A stretch of DNA of 8,368 bases from an uncultured Candidatus Saccharibacteria bacterium (lineage in GTDB: Bacteria > Patescibacteriota > Saccharimonadia > Saccharimonadales > Saccharimonadaceae), in the NCBI GenBank assembly GCA_946187605.1, contig CAMHRH010000035.1, positions 1 to 8,368 on the forward strand, read 5' to 3'. The position numbers and the translations under genes were made by a program. Positions 1-7,138 of the stretch are shown here, piece by piece; positions within the stretch are counted from its first letter, which is position 1, and each line of letters starts with the position of its first letter. The notes below the pieces were generated by a model. The model had not been told where the DNA came from. It made no database searches and worked only from the letters and a program-made list of their open reading frames with translations.

Positions 1-106
1 TATCGCATATTACCGTCAATGCAAGGACATCACTATTACTGACAAATACATCACAAATAAAGCCAGCTAATATTGCCGCCGCAAATATCAAAATTTTTTT
101 CTTCAT
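1..106 (-). CDS. 5' end of a divergent gene, putative secreted or membrane-anchored protein (partial)
   Basis: Only the first 35 codons are in the window; the gene runs off the left edge. Reading the minus strand from the ATG at 106-104 gives an N-terminus starting MKKKILIFAAAILAGFICD, with no stop before the edge. Three lysines followed by a hydrophobic stretch (residues 5-18) have the form of a signal peptide or N-terminal anchor. V-L-A at residues 27-29 could be a signal peptidase I site. The cysteine at residue 18 does not sit in a convincing lipobox. A -10/-35 pair at 146-175 lies at a sensible distance upstream, giving a leader of about 33 bases. No strong Shine-Dalgarno is seen: the nearest AAGG is 13 bases from the ATG. 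The product's function cannot be told from so short a piece. It could instead be a membrane protein whose first helix is not cleaved. Confidence 0.6.
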   Translation of the reverse strand, partial: MKKKILIFAAAILAGFICDVFVSNSDVLALTVICD

Positions 107-145
107 TCTTAACTTTTGACCTTATCTAAGCTAAATCCTGCCATA

Positions 146-175
146 ATTATACGATAAAACTACCCGAAAGCGCAA
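146..175 (-). promoter_or_regulatory. Leftward sigma-70-type promoter
   Basis: On the minus strand a perfect TATAAT (146-151) is preceded after 18 bases by TTGCGC (170-175), a weak -35 that keeps only the TTG. The predicted start near 139 gives a leader of about 33 bases to the ATG at 106. It is the left half of a divergent promoter region shared with the secretion gene to the right. Confidence 0.5.
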
Positions 176-245
176 AAACTTAAGCAAAAAAGCGCGCTCG
201 CCGTAAATGCGCAACATGAAAAATCCCAGAAATACCATATAATAC

Positions 246-274
246 TTGACGAAACTGCTTATGTGTGCTATAAT
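246..274 (+). promoter_or_regulatory. Strong extended -10 promoter of the VirB6-like gene
   Basis: TTGACG (246-251), a 17-base spacer, then TATAAT (269-274) preceded by TGC (266-268, an extended -10 TGn motif). Five of six -35 bases and all six -10 bases match consensus at ideal spacing. The expected transcription start is about 281, three bases before the ATG at 284, so the mRNA should be almost leaderless. A second TATAAT at 238-243 has no matching -35 and looks secondary. Confidence 0.8.
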
Positions 275-283
275 AAAAGAATT

Positions 284-3109
284 ATGGGCAGGCGAATTAA
301 AAGCATAGCTCTATCTATTTTATTGGCCGTATTTGGCGCATTCGTGCTATCTGGCCCAGTTTTTGCAGACCCTGTCGAAGATGACCCATCCACAATCGTC
401 ACCCCAACAGACCCTGACGAAACACCATCCGACGACGATACTGATTCTGCAGACGACGAAGACGCAGAAGATGACGGGGAAGACGAAGAGAAAGCTACCT
501 GCTACGAACAAGTCGGCAGCCTTGGCTGGGCAATCTGTCCTGGCGCAGGATTATTCGGCAAGATTATCGATGGTGCATATACTATCTTAAACGATCTCGT
601 CAAAATCAATCCTATTCCAACCGAATCCGACGCCCCAATCCATGTCGTTTGGGATTATTTCCGCAATATCACCAATACGCTCTTCGTTATATTCTTCCTC
701 GTCATCATCTTCTCGCAAGTCACCGGCTTCGGCATTAATAATTACGGCATCAAAAAGACTCTACCGCGCATCATCATCACTGCCATACTCGTAAACCTTA
801 GCTACATCATCTGTACGCTCGCCGTCGATGTTAGCAATATCCTCGGTAGCGCCTTCCAAGACTTCTTCTTAAATATTCAAAACATTGCGCTCGAGAACGG
901 CTCTATATCCGACGCCGCTAGCCTATCAGTATCAGATCTCGTCGCCCAGCTTCTCGGCATCGGCGCCGTTGGTACTGTCGCTATTGCGGTTTCTGGCGGT
1001 CTCGGCAGCGTTATCTGGATGCTTCTACCAGTCCTTCTTGCCGGCCTTATCTCAATCGTATCTGCACTTATTACTATGGCAGCGCGCCAAGCCTTCATTT
1101 TCTTGCTCGTCATGGCATCACCACTTGCACTTATCGCCTATATGCTACCAAACACCGAGAAATGGTACAAAAAATGGTATAGCGCCATCTTCCAGATGCT
1201 CGTATTTTATCCAATGTTTAGCATTCTCTTTGGCGCCTCACAGCTCTGCGGACTCGTTATTATTACATCGGCTAGCGACTGGCTCGGCGTTATTCTTGGT
1301 ATCGCCGTAAAAATCATCCCATTATTCTTAGCTATCCCAATGATGAAGATGTCTGGTAGCATCCTTGGCAAAATCGATGGCTTCATGCATCGCACCACTC
1401 GTCCGCTTACCGATACCTTTGGTAGATTTGCTATGAGCCACCGCGAACTCAATCGCCAGAAATATCTCAACCGCAAGCCAACTTTACCATCTAACCACCT
1501 CGCTCAATATCTTAATAATCAACGCATTAAACGCGAATTTGATACCGCTGAACTTGCCGCAAACAACAAAGATAAAGGCACTACAAAAGCAATGGAAAGC
1601 TGGTACCGACGCGACGGCACGCTTAACCAACGCGGCTTAACACACTTGCTAAACGAACGCACTAGGATGCAAAACAAGAATTCTCGTGATAATATCCTTA
1701 TCGATTTCGATGAAGGCTTTGCTGACGACGGCACCGATAAACGCGTCAGAGTCCGCGATCTTGGCAAGGTACGCCGCGCTAATGACGACTTCAAGGAATC
1801 CGTCATCAAGAGCCACGCCATCGAATCGCGCAAGCGCTATGTTACTCTCAATAACCTCGAGAACCGTGCTCAAGTTATTCATGACAACGTCGAAAAATCC
1901 AACTCCAACATTCGTCGCCAGGTTCTTCAAACCTTCAATATGAACGCCGATCAAATCGACACTATCACCCAAAAGAAAAGCGCCTACGACGCAGCGGCAC
2001 GCAAAGTCGATGCCGGTCAGACTCTCACTGCCGACGAGCAAGCCGCCTATAATGCTGGCGACCTTACCATTAGCGAGCGCGCAGTTTATGACGCAAGCAA
2101 AAAGGCCATCAATGCTACGCTCGCAGATGCTATTACAGCTAAACGTCGCGTTGATAAAGAAGCGCGCCAGAATTACTTCGAGCTCTATGACGATACTCCA
2201 CCAGGCAGTATTCCAGGCGATAAGCTCGTCGAAGCTATCGATAACAAAGACTACAACTCAATGGTTGCAGCTATCAATGTCATGAGTAAGCGCGGCGACC
2301 ACAACCAAATCATCGATCTACTCGCTAAGAACTCTTCTAAGCTCACCGGCGACGAGAATATCCGCATTCAGAAAGAGCTCGCCGACACCTGCCTTGGCAT
2401 GAAACAGGAAGACTCAATCCTCTGGGCATGGGCTAAAGCAAATATGATTCGCCGCGGTAAGAACGATCCGAAGATCGAGAAATTCATCGACCTACGCTCA
2501 TTCATTCAGGGCGCACCTATGCCAGGCGACCATCTCGACGCCAGCAACCCCGAAGACCTTGCTAATATCAAGATGATTGATATGCATGAGATTCTCACCA
2601 ACGTTAAAGATGGCAAGATATTCGCTGGCACTGATCGCACCGTGTTCAATCAGTTTATGAAAGATGGTTCAGCCGGCACAGTTGACCCAGATCGCTACCT
2701 CTTTACTGAGATTAAGCACCTCCGTGCGTCAGCATGCTCTGGCCAAATGGACGGCGAGCAGCTTGCAGCATTCAATAACTACTTCACATATGGCTTTGGT
2801 ACAAAATATCAAAATTCGCTATTTGATAGAAACAAAGATCGCGTCAAAGCCAATATCGACAAGTACTTTAAAGACATGAATGCCTCTCAGCTATCCAGCA
2901 CAAAAACCGCTACGTTCGAGAAATTCAACGATGCTTTGCTCGCAATTGAGCCAGACAATTATACCGAGCAAGGCGGTAAACGCGTCAGTAATATTATCCT
3001 AAACAATCTCCAAAACGAAATTGAGGCCCTCAATAAGAACAACATGACCGATCGCCGCGGCGCGATGAATCCATCGATTCGTAAATGGCTCGGGATTAAC
3101 CCGGATTAA
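284..3109 (+). CDS. VirB6/TrbL-like polytopic membrane protein with signal peptide, acidic linker and large C-terminal domain
   Basis: Probable inner-membrane channel component of a type IV secretion-like system, 941 residues. The start is placed at ATG 284, not the in-frame GTG at 263: the GTG lies inside the promoter (between -35 and -10), and from 284 the protein begins with a clean signal peptide (basic MGRR, hydrophobic core, VFA cleavage site near residue 28). Residues about 32-70 are very rich in Asp/Glu. Cys73 and Cys85 flank a short segment ending ICPGAG. About seven hydrophobic helices follow (roughly 133-152, 160-188, 218-241, 244-265, 270-288, 299-325, 331-353). Basic residues after the last helix suggest a cytoplasmic C-terminus. 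The remaining 580 or so residues are soluble, charged and mostly helical, with a short tandem repeat near 577-604. VirB6/TrbL proteins are usually about 300-500 residues, so the tail is an unusual extension. Family assignment rests on membrane pattern, size and neighbours (PrgI, VirB4), not on a catalytic motif. The stop is TAA and an intrinsic terminator follows within 11 bases. Confidence 0.8.
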   Translation: MGRRIKSIALSILLAVFGAFVLSGPVFADPVEDDPSTIVTPTDPDETPSDDDTDSADDEDAEDDGEDEEKATCYEQVGSLGWAICPGAGLFGKIIDGAYTILNDLVKINPIPTESDAPIHVVWDYFRNITNTLFVIFFLVIIFSQVTGFGINNYGIKKTLPRIIITAILVNLSYIICTLAVDVSNILGSAFQDFFLNIQNIALENGSISDAASLSVSDLVAQLLGIGAVGTVAIAVSGGLGSVIWMLLPVLLAGLISIVSALITMAARQAFIFLLVMASPLALIAYMLPNTEKWYKKWYSAIFQMLVFYPMFSILFGASQLCGLVIITSASDWLGVILGIAVKIIPLFLAIPMMKMSGSILGKIDGFMHRTTRPLTDTFGRFAMSHRELNRQKYLNRKPTLPSNHLAQYLNNQRIKREFDTAELAANNKDKGTTKAMESWYRRDGTLNQRGLTHLLNERTRMQNKNSRDNILIDFDEGFADDGTDKRVRVRDLGKVRRANDDFKESVIKSHAIESRKRYVTLNNLENRAQVIHDNVEKSNSNIRRQVLQTFNMNADQIDTITQKKSAYDAAARKVDAGQTLTADEQAAYNAGDLTISERAVYDASKKAINATLADAITAKRRVDKEARQNYFELYDDTPPGSIPGDKLVEAIDNKDYNSMVAAINVMSKRGDHNQIIDLLAKNSSKLTGDENIRIQKELADTCLGMKQEDSILWAWAKANMIRRGKNDPKIEKFIDLRSFIQGAPMPGDHLDASNPEDLANIKMIDMHEILTNVKDGKIFAGTDRTVFNQFMKDGSAGTVDPDRYLFTEIKHLRASACSGQMDGEQLAAFNNYFTYGFGTKYQNSLFDRNKDRVKANIDKYFKDMNASQLSSTKTATFEKFNDALLAIEPDNYTEQGGKRVSNIILNNLQNEIEALNKNNMTDRRGAMNPSIRKWLGINPD
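2012..2095 (+). repeat. Short tandem peptide repeat in the VirB6-like C-terminal domain
   Basis: Two adjacent copies of a motif of the form A-G-x-L-T-x-x-E-x-A-x-Y-x-A: AGQTLTADEQAAYNA followed by AGDLTISERAVYDA, overlapping by one alanine. The bases have diverged, so this is a protein-level repeat, probably of helical segments, and not a recent DNA duplication. Confidence 0.5.
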
Positions 3110-3119
3110 AACGGCTCAT

Positions 3120-3154
3120 AAAAGGGTGTTAGGGAAGAACCTAGCGCCCTTTTT
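3120..3154 (+). terminator. Intrinsic (rho-independent) terminator after the VirB6-like gene
   Basis: A 14-base-pair stem pairs 3120-3133 (AAAAGGGTGTTAGG) with 3140-3153 (CCTAGCGCCCTTTT) around the six-base loop GAAGAA (3134-3139), with two G-U wobbles and no bulge. The 3' arm ends in five T residues (3150-3154). It starts 11 bases after the TAA of the upstream gene and ends 27 bases before the next ATG, so it should separate the VirB6-like transcript from the PrgI operon. Confidence 0.85.
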
Positions 3155-3166
3155 GGTTTGCGATTA

Positions 3167-3175
3167 TGGTAAAAT
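3167..3175 (+). promoter_or_regulatory. Extended -10 promoter of the PrgI-TraC-VirB4 operon
   Basis: TGG followed by TAAAAT (3170-3175) forms an extended -10 element. No good -35 exists at 16-18 bases upstream, where the 3' arm of the terminator lies. The expected start, seven bases after the hexamer, falls on the A of the ATG at 3182, so translation would begin at the first base of the mRNA. Confidence 0.6.
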
Positions 3176-3181
3176 AGAAGT

Positions 3182-4384
3182 ATGGCTGAATATAAGGTCC
3201 CACAAGATGTCGAAGCCGACGATAAACTCATCGGCCCTTTTAGCTTTCGACAATTCATCTATCTCATTATCGCCGCCATTCTCATCGGTATCAGCATTGT
3301 TTTGTTTAATATTTTTCCATTCCTCGTCATCATTCCAATTCCATTCATCCTTTTCTTATTAGTCTTAGCTCTACCTATTAAAAAAGATCAACCTATGGAG
3401 ACGTATCTCTCCGCCATAGTTGACTTTTACTTAAAGCCTCAAAAACGCATCTGGATGCCGGCACAGCCAGACACTACCATTACTATCGCGTCACCTAAAA
3501 AAGTTGAGGAGAATCGAACCAAAAATCTCAGTCAAGAAGAGGCCGCCCATCGCTTATCATTCCTCGCAAATATCGTCGATACCGAAGGCTACGCCATTAA
3601 AGATACGAATTCTAACCTTCGCGATGACGTTGCAAGCGAAGCGGCAGCCGCACAAGATATTTTTGAATCAAATAACTATCAAAACATTAATCAAGATCTA
3701 CAACAAAATAATGCCGCACGCCACAATCAACTCGTCGAACAAATGCGAAACGCCATCAATGCAAACAACACTATCGGCGTCCACGACACGACTATCTCTC
3801 ATCAAACCGTCGTTCAGCAGCCAACCCCAACTCCTGTCCAACAGCCAATGCCACCAGCACAACCAATTGTATCGACGCAAATGTCAACCGCCCAGACTAC
3901 GCCAGTCGTCCAAAGCCCTATGCAAACTATGACTCCACAGTTTATAACTACGACTCCTTACGCACCGCCAACTTTATCTACGCAAGCGCCGCTACAGCAG
4001 GCTACCCCAGCGCCAGCAATGCAGCCAGCTCAGACCGAAACGGACGTCAATAACGCCGTCGCCGCTAGCTCCGCCACGATTCAGCCAGACATGGATGAGA
4101 TACATGACGCCCTTGCTAAAGAAGACGAGTTTGCTGCACCCGTTATTACCAAGACGGAACCCGTTTCAGAATTCCGACCCCAAGACATACCATCATCAGA
4201 AAGTGTTTCTCCTCAAACAGAACCAGAACCGCAACCAGCACCACAGCAACCAACTGTTCCGACCGAAGAACTTCAGAATCTAGCCAATAATAGCGACTAC
4301 TCCATCGAGACACTCGCGAAACAAGCCAAGCGCCTAGAAGAGAAGCAGTCAAATAATCAAGAAGTATATATATCATTACATTAA
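3182..4384 (+). CDS. PrgI-family type IV secretion membrane protein with long Pro/Gln-rich tail
   Basis: Small membrane component of the secretion machine, in the position that VirB3-like or PrgI proteins occupy next to VirB4 in Gram-positive and CPR systems. Residues 1-95 have the PrgI-family pattern: a VPQDVEADDKLIGPFSFRQ start, two closely spaced transmembrane helices (about 25-45 and 46-67), then an amphipathic stretch with KPQKRIW near 85-91. The usual family length is about 100-150 residues; this one has 400. Residues about 100-210 are polar and probably partly helical. Residues about 208-285 and 340-362 are low-complexity Pro/Gln/Thr. A final segment (about 361-400) is predicted helical, with Lys/Glu-rich sequence ending EVYISLH. 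The ATG at 3182 follows its -10 element by six bases and has only a weak AGAAG ahead of it, consistent with leaderless translation. Only 11 bases separate its TAA from the next gene. Confidence 0.85.
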   Translation: MAEYKVPQDVEADDKLIGPFSFRQFIYLIIAAILIGISIVLFNIFPFLVIIPIPFILFLLVLALPIKKDQPMETYLSAIVDFYLKPQKRIWMPAQPDTTITIASPKKVEENRTKNLSQEEAAHRLSFLANIVDTEGYAIKDTNSNLRDDVASEAAAAQDIFESNNYQNINQDLQQNNAARHNQLVEQMRNAINANNTIGVHDTTISHQTVVQQPTPTPVQQPMPPAQPIVSTQMSTAQTTPVVQSPMQTMTPQFITTTPYAPPTLSTQAPLQQATPAPAMQPAQTETDVNNAVAASSATIQPDMDEIHDALAKEDEFAAPVITKTEPVSEFRPQDIPSSESVSPQTEPEPQPAPQQPTVPTEELQNLANNSDYSIETLAKQAKRLEEKQSNNQEVYISLH

Positions 4385-4390
4385 GAGGAG
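4385..4390 (+). promoter_or_regulatory. Shine-Dalgarno site supporting the GTG start at 4396
   Basis: GAGGAG directly follows the upstream TAA and lies five bases before GTG 4396. No ATG is found nearby in the right frame, so this site fixes the GTG as the start of the TraC-like gene. Confidence 0.8.
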
Positions 4391-4395
4391 ATAAC

Positions 4396-5301
4396 GTGCA
4401 ACCAAATCAACAACCACAGCCATTACAACCGCAGCAAGCTCCGGTTCAACCGCCTATGCAACCCACACAGGCTCCACAACAACAGCCTCAATTTATTTCC
4501 TCTGTGCCTTCACGCACTGCCGGTAGCTTCGGCACTAAACAGCAGGCTAACGCAGCTGCACCAGCCCAACAAGCAAACACCGCCTCGCAATCACCTCGTC
4601 GAGATAACCCAAATTCATCCCAATCATCGCTACTTATCTCCGAGCTGCGCGATTCCATGGTCATTATGAAAGACGGCTCATTCCGCGCCGTTGTCGCGTG
4701 CCAATCTATTAACTTCGATCTTATGTCTGAAGAGGAGCGCGAATCTGTTGAATACTCCTATCAAAACTTCCTAAACTCACTTTCATTCAATGTTCAAATC
4801 CTCATTCGTTCACAGCGTATCGATATTGCTCCATATATCGATCATCTCATTAAGCTTCGTCACGAAACCGACAACATGCTTCTCGGCGCCATGATGGACA
4901 ACTACATAGAGTTTATCGACGTCCTTAGCCAAGAAGCTAATATTATGGATAAATCATTCTTTATCGTTATTCCATATTACAGCGACAAAGAGGCCGAAAA
5001 AGCCCTTGAACAATCCAAAAATTTCTTCCAGACCTTCAGCAGAAATAAATCGCCAGCCACCACGCGCATTAATCGCGCCACCTACGACAAGGCTATCACC
5101 GAGATGAACAACCGCGTCGAAGCCGTCATTTCTGGCCTCTTCCAAATGAATATTCAATCCGTCCGCCTAAACACTAAAGAACTCGCTCAACTTTATTACA
5201 ACTTCAACAACCCAGATACTGCCGTCCATGAACCACTCGGTGATTTCAATAAACTTGCACACCTCTACGTTAAAAAAGGTGAGCCAGGAGAGGAGAACTA
5301 A
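4396..5301 (+). CDS. TraC-like protein of the secretion cluster (separate VirB4-accessory domain)
   Basis: 301-residue protein with no transmembrane helix. Residues 1-37 are almost wholly Gln/Pro/Ala (QPNQQPQPLQPQQAP and so on), and disorder continues to about 76. The folded part, about 77-295, starts with LLISELRDSMVIMKDGSFRAVV and continues with SINFDLMSEEERE, FLNSLSFNVQILIRSQRIDI and an FFIVIPYY strand. This resembles the N-terminal region that precedes the ATPase in VirB4/TraC-type proteins. It has no Walker A or B motif, so it is not itself an ATPase. It begins at a GTG with a GAGGAG ribosome site and ends two bases before the VirB4 start, indicating co-translation. Inference: it works with VirB4 or docks it to the membrane through PrgI, whose Pro/Gln tail resembles this protein's N-terminus. 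The name is by resemblance in sequence pattern and context. Confidence 0.75.
   Translation: MQPNQQPQPLQPQQAPVQPPMQPTQAPQQQPQFISSVPSRTAGSFGTKQQANAAAPAQQANTASQSPRRDNPNSSQSSLLISELRDSMVIMKDGSFRAVVACQSINFDLMSEEERESVEYSYQNFLNSLSFNVQILIRSQRIDIAPYIDHLIKLRHETDNMLLGAMMDNYIEFIDVLSQEANIMDKSFFIVIPYYSDKEAEKALEQSKNFFQTFSRNKSPATTRINRATYDKAITEMNNRVEAVISGLFQMNIQSVRLNTKELAQLYYNFNNPDTAVHEPLGDFNKLAHLYVKKGEPGEEN
5287..5295 (+). promoter_or_regulatory. Shine-Dalgarno site of virB4
   Basis: GGAGAGGAG lies inside the last codons of the TraC-like gene, eight bases before ATG 5304. Its position within the upstream coding region suggests translational coupling of the two genes. Confidence 0.75.
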
Positions 5302-5303
5302 TT

Positions 5304-7097
5304 ATGGCCAAGAAACAAAAACAGCTTAGCGCCGCAGACATCGCCGCCCAAGCCCAGCTTCAGGAAGAAGTCGAGATTCAGCGCGCATTTGAGGCCGGTA
5401 TTACTACACTTCGCGACCTCATCTCACCATCAAGCCTAGAATTTCAGTCCGACCATTTCCGTATTGGCACCAAATATGGCCGTACTATCTATGTCTATGG
5501 CTACCCACGCTCACTTTATACTGGTTGGCTAAGCTCTATTATTAATATCGACGAAGTTCTCGATATCTCCATGTATATTTATCCTGCCGATACTGCCGTC
5601 ATCATGAAAAACCTCACCAAGAAAGTCACCCAGCTCGAAGCGACTATGGATATTAACAGCGAAAAAGGTAAAGTTCGCGACCCAGAACTCGAAGCCGCCA
5701 TCTCTGATGCCGAGGAGCTCCGCGACCAACTCCAAGTCGGCGCCGAGCGCTTCTTCCGCTACGCGCTCTATATCACTGTTTACGCTGACTCGCTCGACGA
5801 ACTTCAGTTTGTCCAGCATAAAATCGAAAACATCTTTGGTCAGCAAATGGTCTTCACAAAAGTCGCCAGCTCGCAGCAAGAGCAGGGCATGAACAGTACC
5901 ATGCCGCAATGTACTGACCAGCTTCAAATTCGTCGCAACATGAACACTGGCGCTATCTCAACCAGTTTCCCATTTACTTCAGCAGACCTCACTCAAGAAA
6001 AAGGCATTCTTTATGGCGTCAATATGCACAACAATGGCCTTGTTATTTTTGACCGTTTCTCACTCGAAAACGCCAACATGGTCGTCTTCGCTAAATCCGG
6101 TGCCGGTAAGTCGTTCACCGTCAAACTCGAAGCTATTCGCTCAATGATGATTGGCACAGAGATTATCATTATCGACCCAGAAAATGAGTATCAGAAGCTT
6201 TGCGATGCCGTGGGTGGTACTTACGTTCGCCTCAGTCTAAACTCCGACGTCCGCATTAATCCTTTCGACTTACCAAAAGTAGTCGATTCAGAAGATGCCA
6301 ATGACGCTCTACGCGCCAACCTCGTCACTTTGCATGGCCTATTCCGCCTCATGCTCGGCGGCGGCGTGCTTGCACCAAATGAAGAAGCCGATCTCGATCA
6401 AGCCTTAATTGATACTTACGCTCGTGCTGGCATAACTAGTGACCCTCTTACGCATACTGCGCCACCTCCAACCATTATCAATCTTTACGATACGCTGCTC
6501 CATATGGGCGGCAGTGGCCCTAGCCTCGCACAACGTCTTCGTAAATACACGACTGGCACCTTCGCCGGCATCTTCTCGCAACAGTCCAATGTCGAAATCA
6601 ACAACCAAATGGTCGTCTTTAATATTCGCGACCTTGAGGACGAACTTCGCCCAGTTGCTATGTATATTGTTCTTAATCATATTTGGAATATTACTCGCGC
6701 CGACCAGCGCCGTCGTATGCTTATCGTCGATGAGGCCTGGCAACTTATGAAATACGAAGACTCCGCAAGCTTCCTATTTAGCCTCGCAAAACGCGCTCGT
6801 AAATACTTCCTCGGCCTTACGACCATCACACAGGACGTTGAAGATTTCATGAGCTCAAAGATGGGTCGTGCTATCGTCAATAACTCCTCGATGCAATTGC
6901 TCCTCAAGCAATCTTCGTCCGCCGTAGATGTTTTATCTGACGTGTTCAAGCTCACAACCGAGGAGCGCCGTCGTCTTTCTAGCTTCCCAGTCGGGCAGGG
7001 TTTATTCTTCGCTGGTCAAAACCACGTCCATGTTCAAATTGTTGCTAGCGACGAAGAAACGCAACTTATTAATACGAACCCAAACACCCAAAAATAA
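5304..7097 (+). CDS. virB4: VirB4-type secretion ATPase
   Basis: Cytoplasmic ATPase that powers assembly or transport in type IV secretion systems, 597 residues. Residues about 35-235 form the N-terminal VirB4/TrsE-like region, including IYVYGYPRSLYTGWLSSI near 62-80 and a helical insertion around 105-150. The RecA-like ATPase domain begins with LYGVNMHNNGLVIFDRF. The Walker A motif is AKSGAGKSF (263-271, Lys269, Ser270; the usual first glycine is Ala263), followed by IIIIDPENEY (287-296). Walker B is RMLIVDEAWQLM (471-482, Asp476, Glu477). KRARKYFLGLTTITQDVEDF (about 496-515) holds the conserved arginines and the motif C glutamine (Gln510). Typical VirB4 proteins are about 600-850 residues; this one is at the short end but looks intact, and it is accompanied by a separate TraC-like protein. 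The start is ATG 5304 with a strong ribosome site. No terminator is seen in the 51 bases after the TAA. Confidence 0.95.
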   Translation: MAKKQKQLSAADIAAQAQLQEEVEIQRAFEAGITTLRDLISPSSLEFQSDHFRIGTKYGRTIYVYGYPRSLYTGWLSSIINIDEVLDISMYIYPADTAVIMKNLTKKVTQLEATMDINSEKGKVRDPELEAAISDAEELRDQLQVGAERFFRYALYITVYADSLDELQFVQHKIENIFGQQMVFTKVASSQQEQGMNSTMPQCTDQLQIRRNMNTGAISTSFPFTSADLTQEKGILYGVNMHNNGLVIFDRFSLENANMVVFAKSGAGKSFTVKLEAIRSMMIGTEIIIIDPENEYQKLCDAVGGTYVRLSLNSDVRINPFDLPKVVDSEDANDALRANLVTLHGLFRLMLGGGVLAPNEEADLDQALIDTYARAGITSDPLTHTAPPPTIINLYDTLLHMGGSGPSLAQRLRKYTTGTFAGIFSQQSNVEINNQMVVFNIRDLEDELRPVAMYIVLNHIWNITRADQRRRMLIVDEAWQLMKYEDSASFLFSLAKRARKYFLGLTTITQDVEDFMSSKMGRAIVNNSSMQLLLKQSSSAVDVLSDVFKLTTEERRRLSSFPVGQGLFFAGQNHVHVQIVASDEETQLINTNPNTQK

Positions 7098-7109
7098 GCT
7101 TAGCCCATA

Positions 7110-7138
7110 TGGACATTTTGCCTAAAAAATGATATAAT
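7110..7138 (+). promoter_or_regulatory. Promoter of the gene after virB4
   Basis: TGGACA (7110-7115), a 17-base spacer, then TATAAT (7133-7138): five of six and six of six matches at ideal spacing. The predicted start near 7145 is four bases before ATG 7149, again giving an almost leaderless mRNA. It lies in a 51-base gap right after virB4, so the downstream gene can be transcribed on its own, as well as possibly by read-through. Confidence 0.75.

Noticed and set aside
238..243. Second TATAAT as an alternative promoter for the VirB6-like gene
   Set aside because: No acceptable -35 lies 16-18 bases upstream, and there is no Shine-Dalgarno before ATG 284 that a longer leader would need.
263..283. 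GTG 263 as the start of the VirB6-like protein
   Set aside because: It lies between the -35 and -10 boxes of an almost consensus promoter, and the signal peptide is better formed from ATG 284.
885..1310. Open frame of 141 codons on the plus strand inside the VirB6-like gene
   Set aside because: It fully overlaps the membrane-helix coding part in another frame, has no ribosome site or promoter, and its Ser/Leu-rich translation is what shifted hydrophobic codons give.
4382..4396. Possible PrgI-TraC fusion by stop-codon read-through
   Set aside because: The two genes are in different frames, and the spacer carries a strong ribosome site before the GTG.
5529..5927. Minus-strand open frame of 132 codons opposite virB4
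   Set aside because: It is antisense to conserved VirB4 sequence; the absence of stops reflects codon bias in the coding strand.
5304..7097. Defective Walker A in VirB4 (Ala263 in place of the first glycine)
   Set aside because: The Gly-Lys-Ser core, Walker B Asp-Glu and motif C glutamine are intact; a changed first residue is tolerated in this ATPase family, so it is not evidence of inactivation.
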